Shown here: positions 43,126 to 51,421 of the stretch, piece after piece | Layout of the letters: every line of letters begins with the position of its first letter | How positions within the stretch are numbered: position 1 is the first letter of the stretch | NCBI GenBank assembly: GCA_963749035.1 | Contig: CAVVKW010000002.1 | Location: 248,001 to 312,000 of the forward strand | Length of the DNA: 64,000 nt | From: CAVVKW01 sp963749035 | GTDB lineage: Bacteria; Verrucomicrobiota; Verrucomicrobiia; Chthoniobacterales; JAATET01 | Direction of reading: 5' to 3' | Position numbers and translations under genes: made by a program | Notes under the pieces: generated by a model | Databases searched by the model: none | What the model was told of the DNA's origin: nothing | What the model saw: the letters and a program-made list of their open reading frames with translations, nothing else

Positions 43126-44538
43126 TCAGGGTGTCGTCATCGCTCGCGGATTAACCCATTCGTCGAACTCCTCGCCGCTCAGGAAACCAAGCTCGACCGC
43201 CGCCTCCTTCAGGCTCGACCGGTCCTGGTGGGCCTTTTTCGCAATCTGCGCCGACTTGTCGTAGCCGATGTGAGGATTCAGCGCCGTCACCAACATCAAC
43301 GAATCCGCCACGTATTCCGCGATCTTCTCACGGTTCGGTTCGATCCCGACCGCGCAATGCTCGGTAAAAGATCGGCACCCATCCGCCAACAGCCGCACGG
43401 AATTGAGAAAATTGAAAACGATCACCGGCTTGTAAACGTTCAGTTCAAAATTCCCCTGCGACCCCGCGATCCCGATCGCCGCATCGTTCCCCATCACCTG
43501 CACCGCGACCATCGTCAGCGATTCGCACTGCGTCGGGTTCACCTTCCCCGGCATGATCGACGACCCCGGCTCGTTCTCGGGAATCGTCAGCTCTCCCAAG
43601 CCACAACGTGGTCCCGACGCCAGCCACCGCACGTCGTTCGCGACCTTCATCACCGTGCAAGCAAGCGACTTCAGCGCCCCACTCGCGAAAACAAACTCAC
43701 TGTGCGCCGACAAGGCGGTGAACTTGTTTGGTGCCGATGTAAACGCCTGGCCGGTCAGTTCCGCAATCTTCGCCGCCGTCCGTTCCGCGAACTCCGGGTG
43801 CGAATTTAATCCCGTCCCGACCGCAGTCCCCCCGATCGCCAGCGCCCGCAAGCCCGGCAGACTGGCCTCGATCCGCGCCAAATCATCGTCCAACGCCTGC
43901 ACGTATCCGGAAAATTCCTGCCCTAGCGTCAAAGGCGTCGCGTCCTGCAGGTGCGTTCGCCCGATCTTGACCACGTCCTCGAACTCCGCCGCCTTCCCCG
44001 CCAGCACGTCCCGCAATCCCCGCACCGCCGGAAGCAACTGGTCGCGAACCACCGTCGCCGCCGCAATGCTCATCGCCGTCGGAAACGTGTCGTTCGAGCT
44101 CTGCGACATGTTCACGTGGTCGTTCGGGTGCACCGGTTTCTTGCTGCCCATCTCGCCACCGGCCAACTCGATCGCCCGGTTCGAGATCACCTCGTTCGAG
44201 TTCATGTTGCTCTGCGTCCCGCTCCCCGTCTGCCAAATCCGCAGCGGAAAATGCTCGTCCAACTTCCCGTCGATCACCTCATCCGCCGCCCTCACGATCA
44301 GATCGCAAAGCTCGGCCGGCAATTTCCCTAATTCCGCGTTCACCTGCGCGCACGCCTTCTTCAGAATCCCCAGAGCCCGGATCAACTCCGGCGGCTTCAC
44401 GTCGTTTCCGATGTCGAAGTGAATGAGCGAACGCGCCGTTTGCGCTCCGTAATACCGGTCATTCGGCACCGGGATCTCCCCCATGCTGTCGCTCTCGAGT
44501 CTCTGTGTCGCCGGATCAAATTCAAAAGTGTGCTCCAT
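43126..44538 (-). CDS. fumC: Class II fumarate hydratase
   Basis: 470 aa from the ATG at MEHTFEFD; the upstream frame extension is not conserved. Signature GSSIMPGKVNPTQCE near 321-335 (mobile SS loop with the catalytic Ser), substrate residues in TGSGTQSNMNSNEV (~101-114) and NDHVNMSQSSNDTFPTA. Catalyses fumarate to malate in the TCA cycle, without an Fe-S cluster. Single gene, diverging from the dcw cluster. Confidence 0.95.
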   Translation of the reverse strand: MEHTFEFDPATQRLESDSMGEIPVPNDRYYGAQTARSLIHFDIGNDVKPPELIRALGILKKACAQVNAELGKLPAELCDLIVRAADEVIDGKLDEHFPLRIWQTGSGTQSNMNSNEVISNRAIELAGGEMGSKKPVHPNDHVNMSQSSNDTFPTAMSIAAATVVRDQLLPAVRGLRDVLAGKAAEFEDVVKIGRTHLQDATPLTLGQEFSGYVQALDDDLARIEASLPGLRALAIGGTAVGTGLNSHPEFAERTAAKIAELTGQAFTSAPNKFTALSAHSEFVFASGALKSLACTVMKVANDVRWLASGPRCGLGELTIPENEPGSSIMPGKVNPTQCESLTMVAVQVMGNDAAIGIAGSQGNFELNVYKPVIVFNFLNSVRLLADGCRSFTEHCAVGIEPNREKIAEYVADSLMLVTALNPHIGYDKSAQIAKKAHQDRSSLKEAAVELGFLSGEEFDEWVNPRAMTTP

Positions 44539-44679
44539 GGTCCCCTCACCAAAACACAAACACCGCGCCGTGCGAAGCCCCCTCCCCGTCGCCACCGATA
44601 ATGCACGCCGACTAGACACGACGCCTCCGAATAATTCTGCGCTTCTCCAATCTATTTGCCTTGACGAAAAATGGCCCAG

Positions 44680-44719
44680 TGGAGAGAAGTGGGGCGTTGT
44701 GGGAATCAGTGGTATGTGA
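44680..44719 (+). promoter_or_regulatory. MraZ operator: four TGG-start repeats at exact 10-bp spacing
   Basis: TGG occurs at 44680, 44690, 44700 and 44710; the second and third units read TGGGG and TGGGA. This is the known MraZ box pattern (TGGGN repeated at one helical turn), here in four copies, 14 bases ahead of mraZ. TTGACG at 44661-44666 would put a -10 box inside the repeats (17-base spacing to GAGAAG), so MraZ binding could block the promoter. The -10 is weak. Confidence 0.82.
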
Positions 44720-44733
44720 GCCCTATTTTTTAA

Positions 44734-45192
44734 ATGTCGCGGGAATCAACAGTCGAGAAGATCTACGTGGGGACCTATCCCCGCACGATGGACGCGAAAA
44801 ACCGCGTGTCAATTCCCGCCGAATGGGACTTTACGGAGTCCGACACCATCTTCTTACTCCCCTCATCCACAAAGGATTACATCAACCTGATGTCCGCCGC
44901 CGAGTTCTCCCGCAAGGAAGACGAAGTGATGCAAACGGTCGTCCGCAAGCAACAACGAGCCGTCATCCGCGGTCTTTTCGGATCCGCCCATCAGCTCAAG
45001 CCCGACAAACAGGGCCGCATCGTCATCCCTGAGAAATTCTGCAAAGCCGTCGGCCTCACGAACAGCATCTCTTTCGTTGGCGTGAAGGACAGCATCGAAA
45101 TCTGGGACAGCTCGAAAGCCACCGAAGCCGTCGAGGCGGAGGCGGGCTACACCGAAGATACCCTCGAGGCCCTGGCCGACGCTGGCCTCTAG
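44734..45192 (+). CDS. mraZ: Transcriptional regulator MraZ
   Basis: 152 aa. Two SpoVT-AbrB-like half-repeats: DAKNRVSIPAEWDF (~20-33) and DKQGRIVIPEKFCK (~91-104). It represses the dcw operon by binding the repeats in front of its own gene, which are present. No Shine-Dalgarno sequence. First gene of the cluster. Confidence 0.95.
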   Translation: MSRESTVEKIYVGTYPRTMDAKNRVSIPAEWDFTESDTIFLLPSSTKDYINLMSAAEFSRKEDEVMQTVVRKQQRAVIRGLFGSAHQLKPDKQGRIVIPEKFCKAVGLTNSISFVGVKDSIEIWDSSKATEAVEAEAGYTEDTLEALADAGL

Positions 45193-45232
45193 GCCATTCC
45201 ACTAATCACCGAAGATACCACACCGCAAACCC

Positions 45233-45253
45233 ATGGAGGAAACAACTGAATGA
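45233..45253 (+). other. Micro-ORF 1 of the mraZ-rsmH gap (6 codons)
   Basis: ATG GAG GAA ... TGA (METTE-like hexapeptide MEETTE). Its first codons contain the only GGAGG of this gap (45235-45239), placed 10 bases before the next ATG. Its TGA overlaps that ATG (ATGA). Translation unproven. Confidence 0.3.
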
Positions 45254-45270
45254 GAGGACAAGCCGGATGA
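45250..45270 (+). other. Micro-ORF 2 of the mraZ-rsmH gap (6 codons)
   Basis: Encodes MRGQAG. It has a good Shine-Dalgarno sequence (GGAGG, spacing about 10) and its TGA overlaps the ATG of the 50-codon ORF (ATGA), giving a chain of coupled frames. Too short for homology. Confidence 0.35.
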
Positions 45271-45419
45271 AATCCACCGGGCACAAATTCTTCATCGGCT
45301 TCAACCCGCCGAAGGAAGGTCAACCCGCCAGCGCCACCGTCATCAAATTCAAACCTCGCAACGCGTATGAACTGCTTGGACTTCGAAGACCACCTCGACC
45401 TGCTCTTGGAAAATTCTGA
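45267..45419 (+). CDS. Putative 50-aa protein between mraZ and rsmH
   Basis: Frame of 50 codons (begins MKSTGHKFFIGFNPPKEG, ends RPALGKF), basic, no family recognised. It is coupled by ATGA to the micro-ORF before it, which carries the only SD sequence of the gap, and stops 16 bases before the rsmH ATG. It may be a small protein or just a device that delivers ribosomes to rsmH. If rsmH began at the alternative ATG 45367, the two would overlap in different frames. Confidence 0.4.
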   Translation: MKSTGHKFFIGFNPPKEGQPASATVIKFKPRNAYELLGLRRPPRPALGKF

Positions 45420-45435
45420 GCCAGCACCCGGCTGC

Positions 45436-46350
45436 ATGGAATACCACATCCCCGTCCTCGCCGACGAGGTCGTCACCTTTCTGCGACCCGGTCCCGGCGA
45501 CCATTTTCTCGACGGCACCCTCGGCGGCGGCGGTCATTCCGAGCGCCTGCTCCAAGCCGGCGCCCACGTCGTCGCGCTCGACCGCGACCCCGACGCCCTC
45601 GCTTTCGCCGCCAAACGGCTCGCCCCGTTTTCCGATCGGCTCACTCTCATCGAGTCGAACTACGCCGACGCCGACCAAGCCCTCGACCGCGTTGGGATCG
45701 GTCAGATCGGCGGCGCCCTCATCGACATCGGCGTCTCCTCCCACCAGCTCGACACCGCCGAACGCGGATTCTCTCTCCTCCACGACGGCCCGCTCGACAT
45801 GCGCATGGGTCCCGACGCGACGGAATCCGCCGCCGACCTCGTCAACTCCGCTCCCACCGGGGAACTCGCCCGCATCTTCCGGGAGTTCGGTGAAGAAAAA
45901 GCCGCCAACCGCATCGCCGCGCACATCGGCCGCGTCCGCACCGACCGGCGCATCACGACGACCGGCGAACTCGCCACCGCCGTCCAGCAAGTCATCCCCC
46001 GCACGGGCAAGCGCCACCCCGCAACCCGCGTCTTCCAAGCCCTCCGCATCGCCGTCAACGCGGAACTCACCTCGCTCGACCGCGGCCTCGCTACCATCAG
46101 TGCCCGCCTCGCCCCGAAGGCCCGCTTCGGCGTGATCACCTTTCACTCGCTCGAAGACCGCATGGTCAAACGCTACTTCAAACACCGCAGCTCCGCCTGG
46201 ATCGACCGCCCCGAGTGGCCCGAACCGCGGAAAAATCCCGACCGCATCTTCCGCCTCCTCACGCCCCATCCCATCGACCCAGGTCCCGACGAAGTCGCCG
46301 AAAACCCACGCGCCCGCAGCGCGAAACTCCGCATCGTCGAAAGAATCTAA
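45436..46350 (+). CDS. rsmH: 16S rRNA (cytosine-1402-N4)-methyltransferase
   Basis: 304 aa from the ATG at MEYHIPVL, the usual N-terminus; an ATG 23 codons upstream is in frame but unsupported. SAM-binding FLDGTLGGGGHSERLL near 23-38, VALDRDPDAL near 46-55, and the conserved late segments RVFQALRIAVNAEL and ITFHSLEDRMVKRYFK. Methylates C1402 in the ribosomal P site. Standard dcw position after mraZ. Confidence 0.95.
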   Translation: MEYHIPVLADEVVTFLRPGPGDHFLDGTLGGGGHSERLLQAGAHVVALDRDPDALAFAAKRLAPFSDRLTLIESNYADADQALDRVGIGQIGGALIDIGVSSHQLDTAERGFSLLHDGPLDMRMGPDATESAADLVNSAPTGELARIFREFGEEKAANRIAAHIGRVRTDRRITTTGELATAVQQVIPRTGKRHPATRVFQALRIAVNAELTSLDRGLATISARLAPKARFGVITFHSLEDRMVKRYFKHRSSAWIDRPEWPEPRKNPDRIFRLLTPHPIDPGPDEVAENPRARSAKLRIVERI

Positions 46351-46365
46351 CCCGCCGCCACCACC

Positions 46366-46386
46366 CAATCCGCAATCCGCAATCGA
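46366..46386 (+). repeat. 7-bp repeat leader of ftsL
   Basis: CAATCCG twice, then CAATCGA, in register in the 44-base rsmH-ftsL gap, ending 8 bases before the ATG. No Shine-Dalgarno sequence. The same CAATCCG unit opens the murD leader. Confidence 0.6.
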
Positions 46387-46394
46387 AAACCGCC

Positions 46395-46760
46395 ATGAAC
46401 ACTCGCCGCCGCCCCTGCAACCAAGTTCAGTTGTCGAAAATCTTCTTCGCCCTCTTCTTCGCCATCACCGTTGGCGCCGCCGGAGGTTGCTACCTCTCGC
46501 TCAAGAATACCCAGCACAACCTCGGCGAGCGCGTTCGCCAGACCGAGCGCGAACTTCGCGAACTCCGCTCGCGTAACCAGGATTACCAGAGCCGCATCGC
46601 CCGGCTCTCGTCCCGCATGGCCCTCCGGCGCCACGTCGACACCGGCTTCGTCGCTCTCACTCCCGTCCAAGCCACCGCCATCGCCCGACTGGCCCCAGCC
46701 ACCATGGCCACCAACGACGGCGTCCTCCGCACCGCGGCCAACCACCTCCAACGCCCGTGA
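46395..46760 (+). CDS. ftsL: FtsL-like cell-division protein
   Basis: 121 aa: basic N-terminus, one transmembrane helix (~14-35), then a heptad-patterned coiled coil (~38-75: LGERVRQTERELRELRSRNQ) and a less ordered tail. Size, topology and position between rsmH and ftsI identify it as FtsL, although sequence similarity in this family is always low. It would recruit FtsQ/B and activate FtsWI. The stop overlaps the ftsI GTG (GTGA). Confidence 0.82.
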   Translation: MNTRRRPCNQVQLSKIFFALFFAITVGAAGGCYLSLKNTQHNLGERVRQTERELRELRSRNQDYQSRIARLSSRMALRRHVDTGFVALTPVQATAIARLAPATMATNDGVLRTAANHLQRP

Positions 46761-48505
46761 GGTGGAACGCCCGCACCCGAATCGCTGTCGCGAGCGTTGC
46801 ACTCGGAACGGTCTTCACGACCTTCTCCGCGAGGTTGATCTACCTCGGTGTCACGAAGCACGACGACTATTCGGAGCTCGCGGCGCGTAAAAATTCCATC
46901 CGTCAGACCATTCACGCGACCCGCGGTCTCATCTTCGACCGCAACGGGGAAGCGCTCGCCGAAAACGCCCCGATCCGGACCGCCTTCGCCGATGGCACCC
47001 ACATCAAGGACCCCGCCGCCCTCGCCGTTACCGCCGCTCCCTTTCTCCAGATGGACGAAGCCGAGCTTCGCGCCGAACTCATCCGCGTCGTCAACGCCGG
47101 CGATAAATACGAGCGACTCAAACGTGGTCTTCCCGCCGAAAACGCCATCGACCTCAAGAAGCGGATGGATGAAGAAGGCATCCGCGGCATCTACTTCGAA
47201 CACGACTCCGAGCGCGTCCATCCGAATGGACCCATGCTCAGTCACGTCCTCGGGTTCCTGAACTACGACCGCGAGGGCGTTCAAGGCATCGAAGCCTCGA
47301 TGGACAACTTCCTCGAGGGGCAGGACGGCTTCCGCCACATCGAGCACGACCGCACGGGCAAAGAAATCGTCGTTTACCGCGGTCAGGAGCGTGCCCCGCG
47401 CGACGGGATGAACGTCACCCTCACCATCGACATGGGCCTCCAGTCCATCGTCGAGGACGAGCTCGACGCCGCTTTCAACGAACTCCAACCCGACACCGCC
47501 GTCGCAGTCCTCGTCGACCCAAAGACCGGCGAAGTCCTCGCGATGGCCAACCGTCCCAGCTTCGATCCCGACGACATCGCCGCCGCCGAGCCCGAGGCGA
47601 TGAAGAATCGTGCCATCATCGACATGGTCGAGCCCGGCTCGATCTTCAAGATCGTCCCGACCGGTGGTGCCCTGAACGAAGGCCTCGTCAACACCGAGAC
47701 GTCCATCTACTGCGAGGGCGGATCGTTCGCCTACGGCGGCCGCATCCTCCGCGACCACCACGGCTACGGAAACCTCAACGTCCACGACATCATCAAAAAG
47801 TCGTCGAACATCGGGTGCGCGAAACTCGCCCTCAAAATGGGCGACAACTCTTTTTACGAATACGTGAAGCGCTTCGGCTTCGGCGAACGCACCGGCATCG
47901 AACTCCCCGGCGAAATCTCCGGCCTCGTTCACCCCCCCGCCGCCTGGGACAAGCTCACCATCACCCGCATGCCGATGGGCCACGCCGTCGCCGTCACCCC
48001 GATCCAGATGGCCCTCGCGATGGGTGCCGTCGCCAACGGCGGCAAACTCATGGCCCCCCGCGTCGTCAAATCGATCTCGAACAGCGAGGATCAGGTCATC
48101 AAGGACTTCCAACCCACGATCGTCCGCGAAGTCATCAATCCCGAGACCGCCTTCATCCTCAACGAAGCCCTCGCTTCGGTCGTCGGACCCGGCGGCACCG
48201 CCCGACTCGCCGCCGTCCCGGGCTACACCGTCGCCGGAAAAACCGGGACCGCCGAGAAAGTCGATCCAAAAGGGGGCTACATGGCCGGTAAATACGTTGT
48301 TTCCTTCGTCGGCTACCTCCCCGCCGAAGACCCCGCTTTCGTTTGCCTCGTCATGATCGATAACCCCGACATCCCTTCCCACCTGAACTACGGCGGCCTC
48401 GTCGCCGCCCCGATCTTCTCGCGCATCGGCGAACGCGCCGCGCGTCACCTCGACCTCCAACCCATCATGCGAGCCGAAGCGGTCGTCGCCTCATCGAAGA
48501 AATGA
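46757..48505 (+). CDS. ftsI: Septal peptidoglycan transpeptidase FtsI (PBP3)
   Basis: 582 aa, GTG start overlapping the ftsL stop. N-terminal membrane helix (~9-30), PBP dimer domain (~50-200, with TRGLIFDRNG at 55-64), transpeptidase domain with SxxK Ser295-IF-Lys298 (EPGSIFK), SxN Ser349-Asn351 (KKSSNIG) and KTG 495-497 (AGKTGTAE). Class B PBP that cross-links septal wall with FtsW. No PASTA domains. Coupled to murE by ATGA. Confidence 0.95.
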   Translation: MRWNARTRIAVASVALGTVFTTFSARLIYLGVTKHDDYSELAARKNSIRQTIHATRGLIFDRNGEALAENAPIRTAFADGTHIKDPAALAVTAAPFLQMDEAELRAELIRVVNAGDKYERLKRGLPAENAIDLKKRMDEEGIRGIYFEHDSERVHPNGPMLSHVLGFLNYDREGVQGIEASMDNFLEGQDGFRHIEHDRTGKEIVVYRGQERAPRDGMNVTLTIDMGLQSIVEDELDAAFNELQPDTAVAVLVDPKTGEVLAMANRPSFDPDDIAAAEPEAMKNRAIIDMVEPGSIFKIVPTGGALNEGLVNTETSIYCEGGSFAYGGRILRDHHGYGNLNVHDIIKKSSNIGCAKLALKMGDNSFYEYVKRFGFGERTGIELPGEISGLVHPPAAWDKLTITRMPMGHAVAVTPIQMALAMGAVANGGKLMAPRVVKSISNSEDQVIKDFQPTIVREVINPETAFILNEALASVVGPGGTARLAAVPGYTVAGKTGTAEKVDPKGGYMAGKYVVSFVGYLPAEDPAFVCLVMIDNPDIPSHLNYGGLVAAPIFSRIGERAARHLDLQPIMRAEAVVASSKK

Positions 48506-49998
48506 GTCACGACCTCCACCGCCTCCTGACAAAATCCGACATCCACCCCCCGGTGGACTCCGAAGGCCGTGTCGTGTCCTCCCTCGCCTACGATTCCCGA
48601 AAGGTCGAGAAAGACGCGCTCTTCTTCGCGCTTCCGGGTGAAAAGAGCGACGGCTCCGACTTCGCGCGCCAGGCCGCCGAGCAGGGAGCAACCGGCGTCG
48701 TCGCCGCCACCGACATCGCCGACCTCTCCATCCCGGTCGCCCGCGTCCCCGACGCCCGCGCCGCCATGGCCGACGTCGCCAAGACCTACTACGACGATCC
48801 CGCCGCGAGCCTCAAGGCCATCGCCATCACCGGCACCAACGGAAAAACCACCACCGCCTTCCTCGTCAAACACATCGCTGACTCCGTCCTCCACCGCTGC
48901 GGCCTCATCGGCACCGTCCGGACCGTCGTCGGCGATCGCGAATTCGATTCCGTCCGCACCACCCCGGAGTCCCCCGACGTTCAATCCCTCCTCCGCGAGA
49001 TGGTCGACGTCGGATCCCGTGCCGTCACCATGGAGGTTTCCAGCCACGCCCTCGTCCAGCACCGCACCCGCGGCATCGACTGGGACGCTGCCATTTTCAC
49101 AAACCTCACCCAGGACCACCTCGACTACCACAAAACGATGGAGGCCTACTTCGACGCGAAGGCCAGCCTCTTCGAGGGCGTTTACGTTCAGACCGCCAAG
49201 CGCGGCAAATCCGTCATCAATACCGACGACCGCTACGGCCGTTTTCTCGTCGAACGCCTCCCGAAAAACGCCAAGCCACTCACCTACGGCCTCGGCGTCC
49301 ACCCGGCCTTTCGCGCCTCGAACGTCCGCTTCGACTTCGCCGGCACGCAGTTTCAGCTCACCGCCCGCGACCGCGAGTATCTCGTCCGCACCCCACTCAT
49401 CGGGATGTTCAACGTTTACAACTCGCTTGCCGCCCTGACCGCCGCCGCCGCCGTCGGCATCGAGATCCGCCGCGCCATCGCCGCACTCGCGACCGTCCCG
49501 CAGATTCCCGGACGCCTCGAGCGCGTTCCCGCCAAACGCAATTTCCAAGTTTTCGTCGATTACGCGCACACGGATGACGCCTTAACCAACGTCCTCCGCA
49601 CCCTGCGCGACCTGCGCCCCCGCCGCCTCGTTGTCGTTTTCGGGTGCGGCGGGGACCGCGATCGCGCAAAGCGCCCGCTCATGGGACGCGCCGCCGCTCA
49701 GATCGCCGACTACTCCATCGTTACTTCCGACAACCCACGCAGCGAAGACCCCGAGCGCATTCTCGCCGACATCGTTACCGGCATGCGCGAAGGCACGCAC
49801 GAGACTGTCGTCGACCGCGCCGACGCCATCACTCGCGCCATCAATCTCGCCGAACAGGGCGACATCATCCTCATCGCCGGCAAAGGCCACGAAACCTACC
49901 AGGAGTTCGAGAACGGTCGCCGCGTCAATTTCGACGACGTCTCCACCGCCCGCAACGCCATTGCCGCCAAACCGACGGTCACCGACGAGGACCGCTAA
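48502..49998 (+). CDS. murE: UDP-MurNAc-tripeptide synthetase MurE
   Basis: 498 aa. P-loop ITGTNGKTTTAF at 109-120, carbamoylated-Lys region MEVSSHALVQHR (~177-188), and the DNPR motif at 410-413, which marks enzymes adding meso-diaminopimelate. GKGHETYQEF near 460 is typical. Adds the third residue of the stem peptide in the cytoplasm. ATG overlaps the ftsI stop. Confidence 0.96.
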   Translation: MSHDLHRLLTKSDIHPPVDSEGRVVSSLAYDSRKVEKDALFFALPGEKSDGSDFARQAAEQGATGVVAATDIADLSIPVARVPDARAAMADVAKTYYDDPAASLKAIAITGTNGKTTTAFLVKHIADSVLHRCGLIGTVRTVVGDREFDSVRTTPESPDVQSLLREMVDVGSRAVTMEVSSHALVQHRTRGIDWDAAIFTNLTQDHLDYHKTMEAYFDAKASLFEGVYVQTAKRGKSVINTDDRYGRFLVERLPKNAKPLTYGLGVHPAFRASNVRFDFAGTQFQLTARDREYLVRTPLIGMFNVYNSLAALTAAAAVGIEIRRAIAALATVPQIPGRLERVPAKRNFQVFVDYAHTDDALTNVLRTLRDLRPRRLVVVFGCGGDRDRAKRPLMGRAAAQIADYSIVTSDNPRSEDPERILADIVTGMREGTHETVVDRADAITRAINLAEQGDIILIAGKGHETYQEFENGRRVNFDDVSTARNAIAAKPTVTDEDR

Positions 49999-50002
49999 TA
50001 CC

Positions 50003-51370
50003 ATGGACGCACGCACCCTTTCCCAAATCGCCTCCGACATCGGCACCACGGTTCAGCCGCCGGAACACAACGAGCTCACCGTCACTCGCCTTTCGAAGGA
50101 CACCCGAACCATCGAACCCGGTGACCTCTACCTCGCTCTCCGCGGCGAAAACCACGACGGCAACGCGTTCGTCGAGGACGCGATCAAGCGCGGAGCCGCC
50201 GCCGCTCTCGTCGACGGCGACGTCACCGCCCCAGCGGGCTTCCCCATTCTCAAGGTCGCCGACTCGCTCGAAGCTTTGCACGCTCTCGCGACTGCCGCTC
50301 GCGCCGACCTCAACCTCCGCACCGTCTGCATCACGGGTTCCAGCGGCAAAACCAGCACGAAGGAGTTCACTTCCGCCGTTCTCTCCGCCCGCTTCAAAAC
50401 CACCCGCACTCAGGGCAATCTGAACAATCACTTCGGGCTCCCGCTCACCGTTCTCGAAGCCGACTCCTCCCATCAGGCCGCAGTCTGGGAAATCGGGATG
50501 AACCATCCTGGCGAAATCGCCCCCCTCGCCGCCATCGCAAAGCCCGACATCGCCATCATTACGAATATCGGCACCGCCCACATCGAATTTTTTTCCGACC
50601 AGGGTCGCGACGGCATCGCCGCCGAGAAAGCCGCCCTCGCCGCCGCCCTCAGCCCCGACGGCGCCGCCATCGTGCCTCACGAAGATGAATACGCCGATTA
50701 CCTCAGCTCCCGCACGCGAGGCCGCGTCATCCGAGCCGGGCTCACGGGTGGAAACGTCACGGGCAACGTCATCACCGCCTCGGCCGACGGCACGAAGTTC
50801 ACCATTTCCGCCTACGGCGAGACCGCCACGGCCCACGTTCCGGTCCCCGGCGAGCACATGGTCCGCAACGCCCTCCTCGCCATTGCCGCCGGCATCGAAG
50901 CCGGGCTTTCACTCGACGAATGCGTGGAAGGCCTCTCCTCCGCCCGCCTCACCGGCGGCCGTCTCCAGCAAAAAACCGTCCGCGGCCTCCGCATTCTGGA
51001 CGACAGTTACAACGCCAACCCGGACTCGGTTGAAGCCGCGCTCAAGACCCTCGCCACCCTGCCGACCGATGGCCGCCGAATCGCCATCCTCGGCAAAATG
51101 GGCGAACTCGGTTCCTACGCCGCCACCGGCTACGAGCGCGTCGGCAGATCAGCCGCCGCTTACGCGGACATTCTCATCGCCACCGGCACGGAAACCGCGC
51201 CCCTCGCCGCCGCCGCCCGCGCCGCCGGACTCAAAAACGTTCACGAAGCCGTCGACGCTGCCGCCACCCACGACGTCCTCACCGATCTCGCCGAAGAAGG
51301 CGACGTGGTCCTCATCAAAGGATCGCGAGCCGCCAAGATGGAACAAATCATCGACCGCCTCGAGGCATGA
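50003..51370 (+). CDS. murF: UDP-MurNAc-tripeptide-D-Ala-D-Ala ligase MurF
   Basis: 455 aa. P-loop ITGSSGKTSTKE at 110-121, EIGMNHPGEIAPLA, TNIGTAHIEFF and LDDSYNANPDSV identify MurF. Joins D-Ala-D-Ala (from Ddl) to the tripeptide. Starts 4 bases after murE. Its last codons overlap the ATG of a micro-ORF that leads towards mraY. Confidence 0.96.
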   Translation: MDARTLSQIASDIGTTVQPPEHNELTVTRLSKDTRTIEPGDLYLALRGENHDGNAFVEDAIKRGAAAALVDGDVTAPAGFPILKVADSLEALHALATAARADLNLRTVCITGSSGKTSTKEFTSAVLSARFKTTRTQGNLNNHFGLPLTVLEADSSHQAAVWEIGMNHPGEIAPLAAIAKPDIAIITNIGTAHIEFFSDQGRDGIAAEKAALAAALSPDGAAIVPHEDEYADYLSSRTRGRVIRAGLTGGNVTGNVITASADGTKFTISAYGETATAHVPVPGEHMVRNALLAIAAGIEAGLSLDECVEGLSSARLTGGRLQQKTVRGLRILDDSYNANPDSVEAALKTLATLPTDGRRIAILGKMGELGSYAATGYERVGRSAAAYADILIATGTETAPLAAAARAAGLKNVHEAVDAAATHDVLTDLAEEGDVVLIKGSRAAKMEQIIDRLEA

Positions 51371-51411
51371 ACGCGATCCTCCAATTCTCATTCCGCATCC
51401 CAAATTCCTGA
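51367..51411 (+). other. Micro-ORF bridging murF and mraY (14 codons)
   Basis: ATG overlaps the murF stop (ATGA); the frame reads MNAILQFSFRIPNS and its TGA lies 10 bases before the mraY GTG. Most of it is the reading of the 7-bp repeats. Translation unproven. Confidence 0.35.
51382..51409 (+). repeat. 7-bp repeat leader of mraY
   Basis: Units CAATTCT, CATTCCG, CATCCCA and AATTCCT in register. The CATTCCG unit also occurs in the gatA leader. They end 12 bases before the GTG. No Shine-Dalgarno sequence. Confidence 0.55.
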
Positions 51412-51421
51412 CTAACCCGCC

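Noticed and set aside
46583..48460. 625-aa minus-strand ORF opposite ftsI
   Set aside because: Antisense shadow produced by GC-biased third positions of ftsI; composition (Asp/Gly/Val-rich) and lack of any motif fit this.
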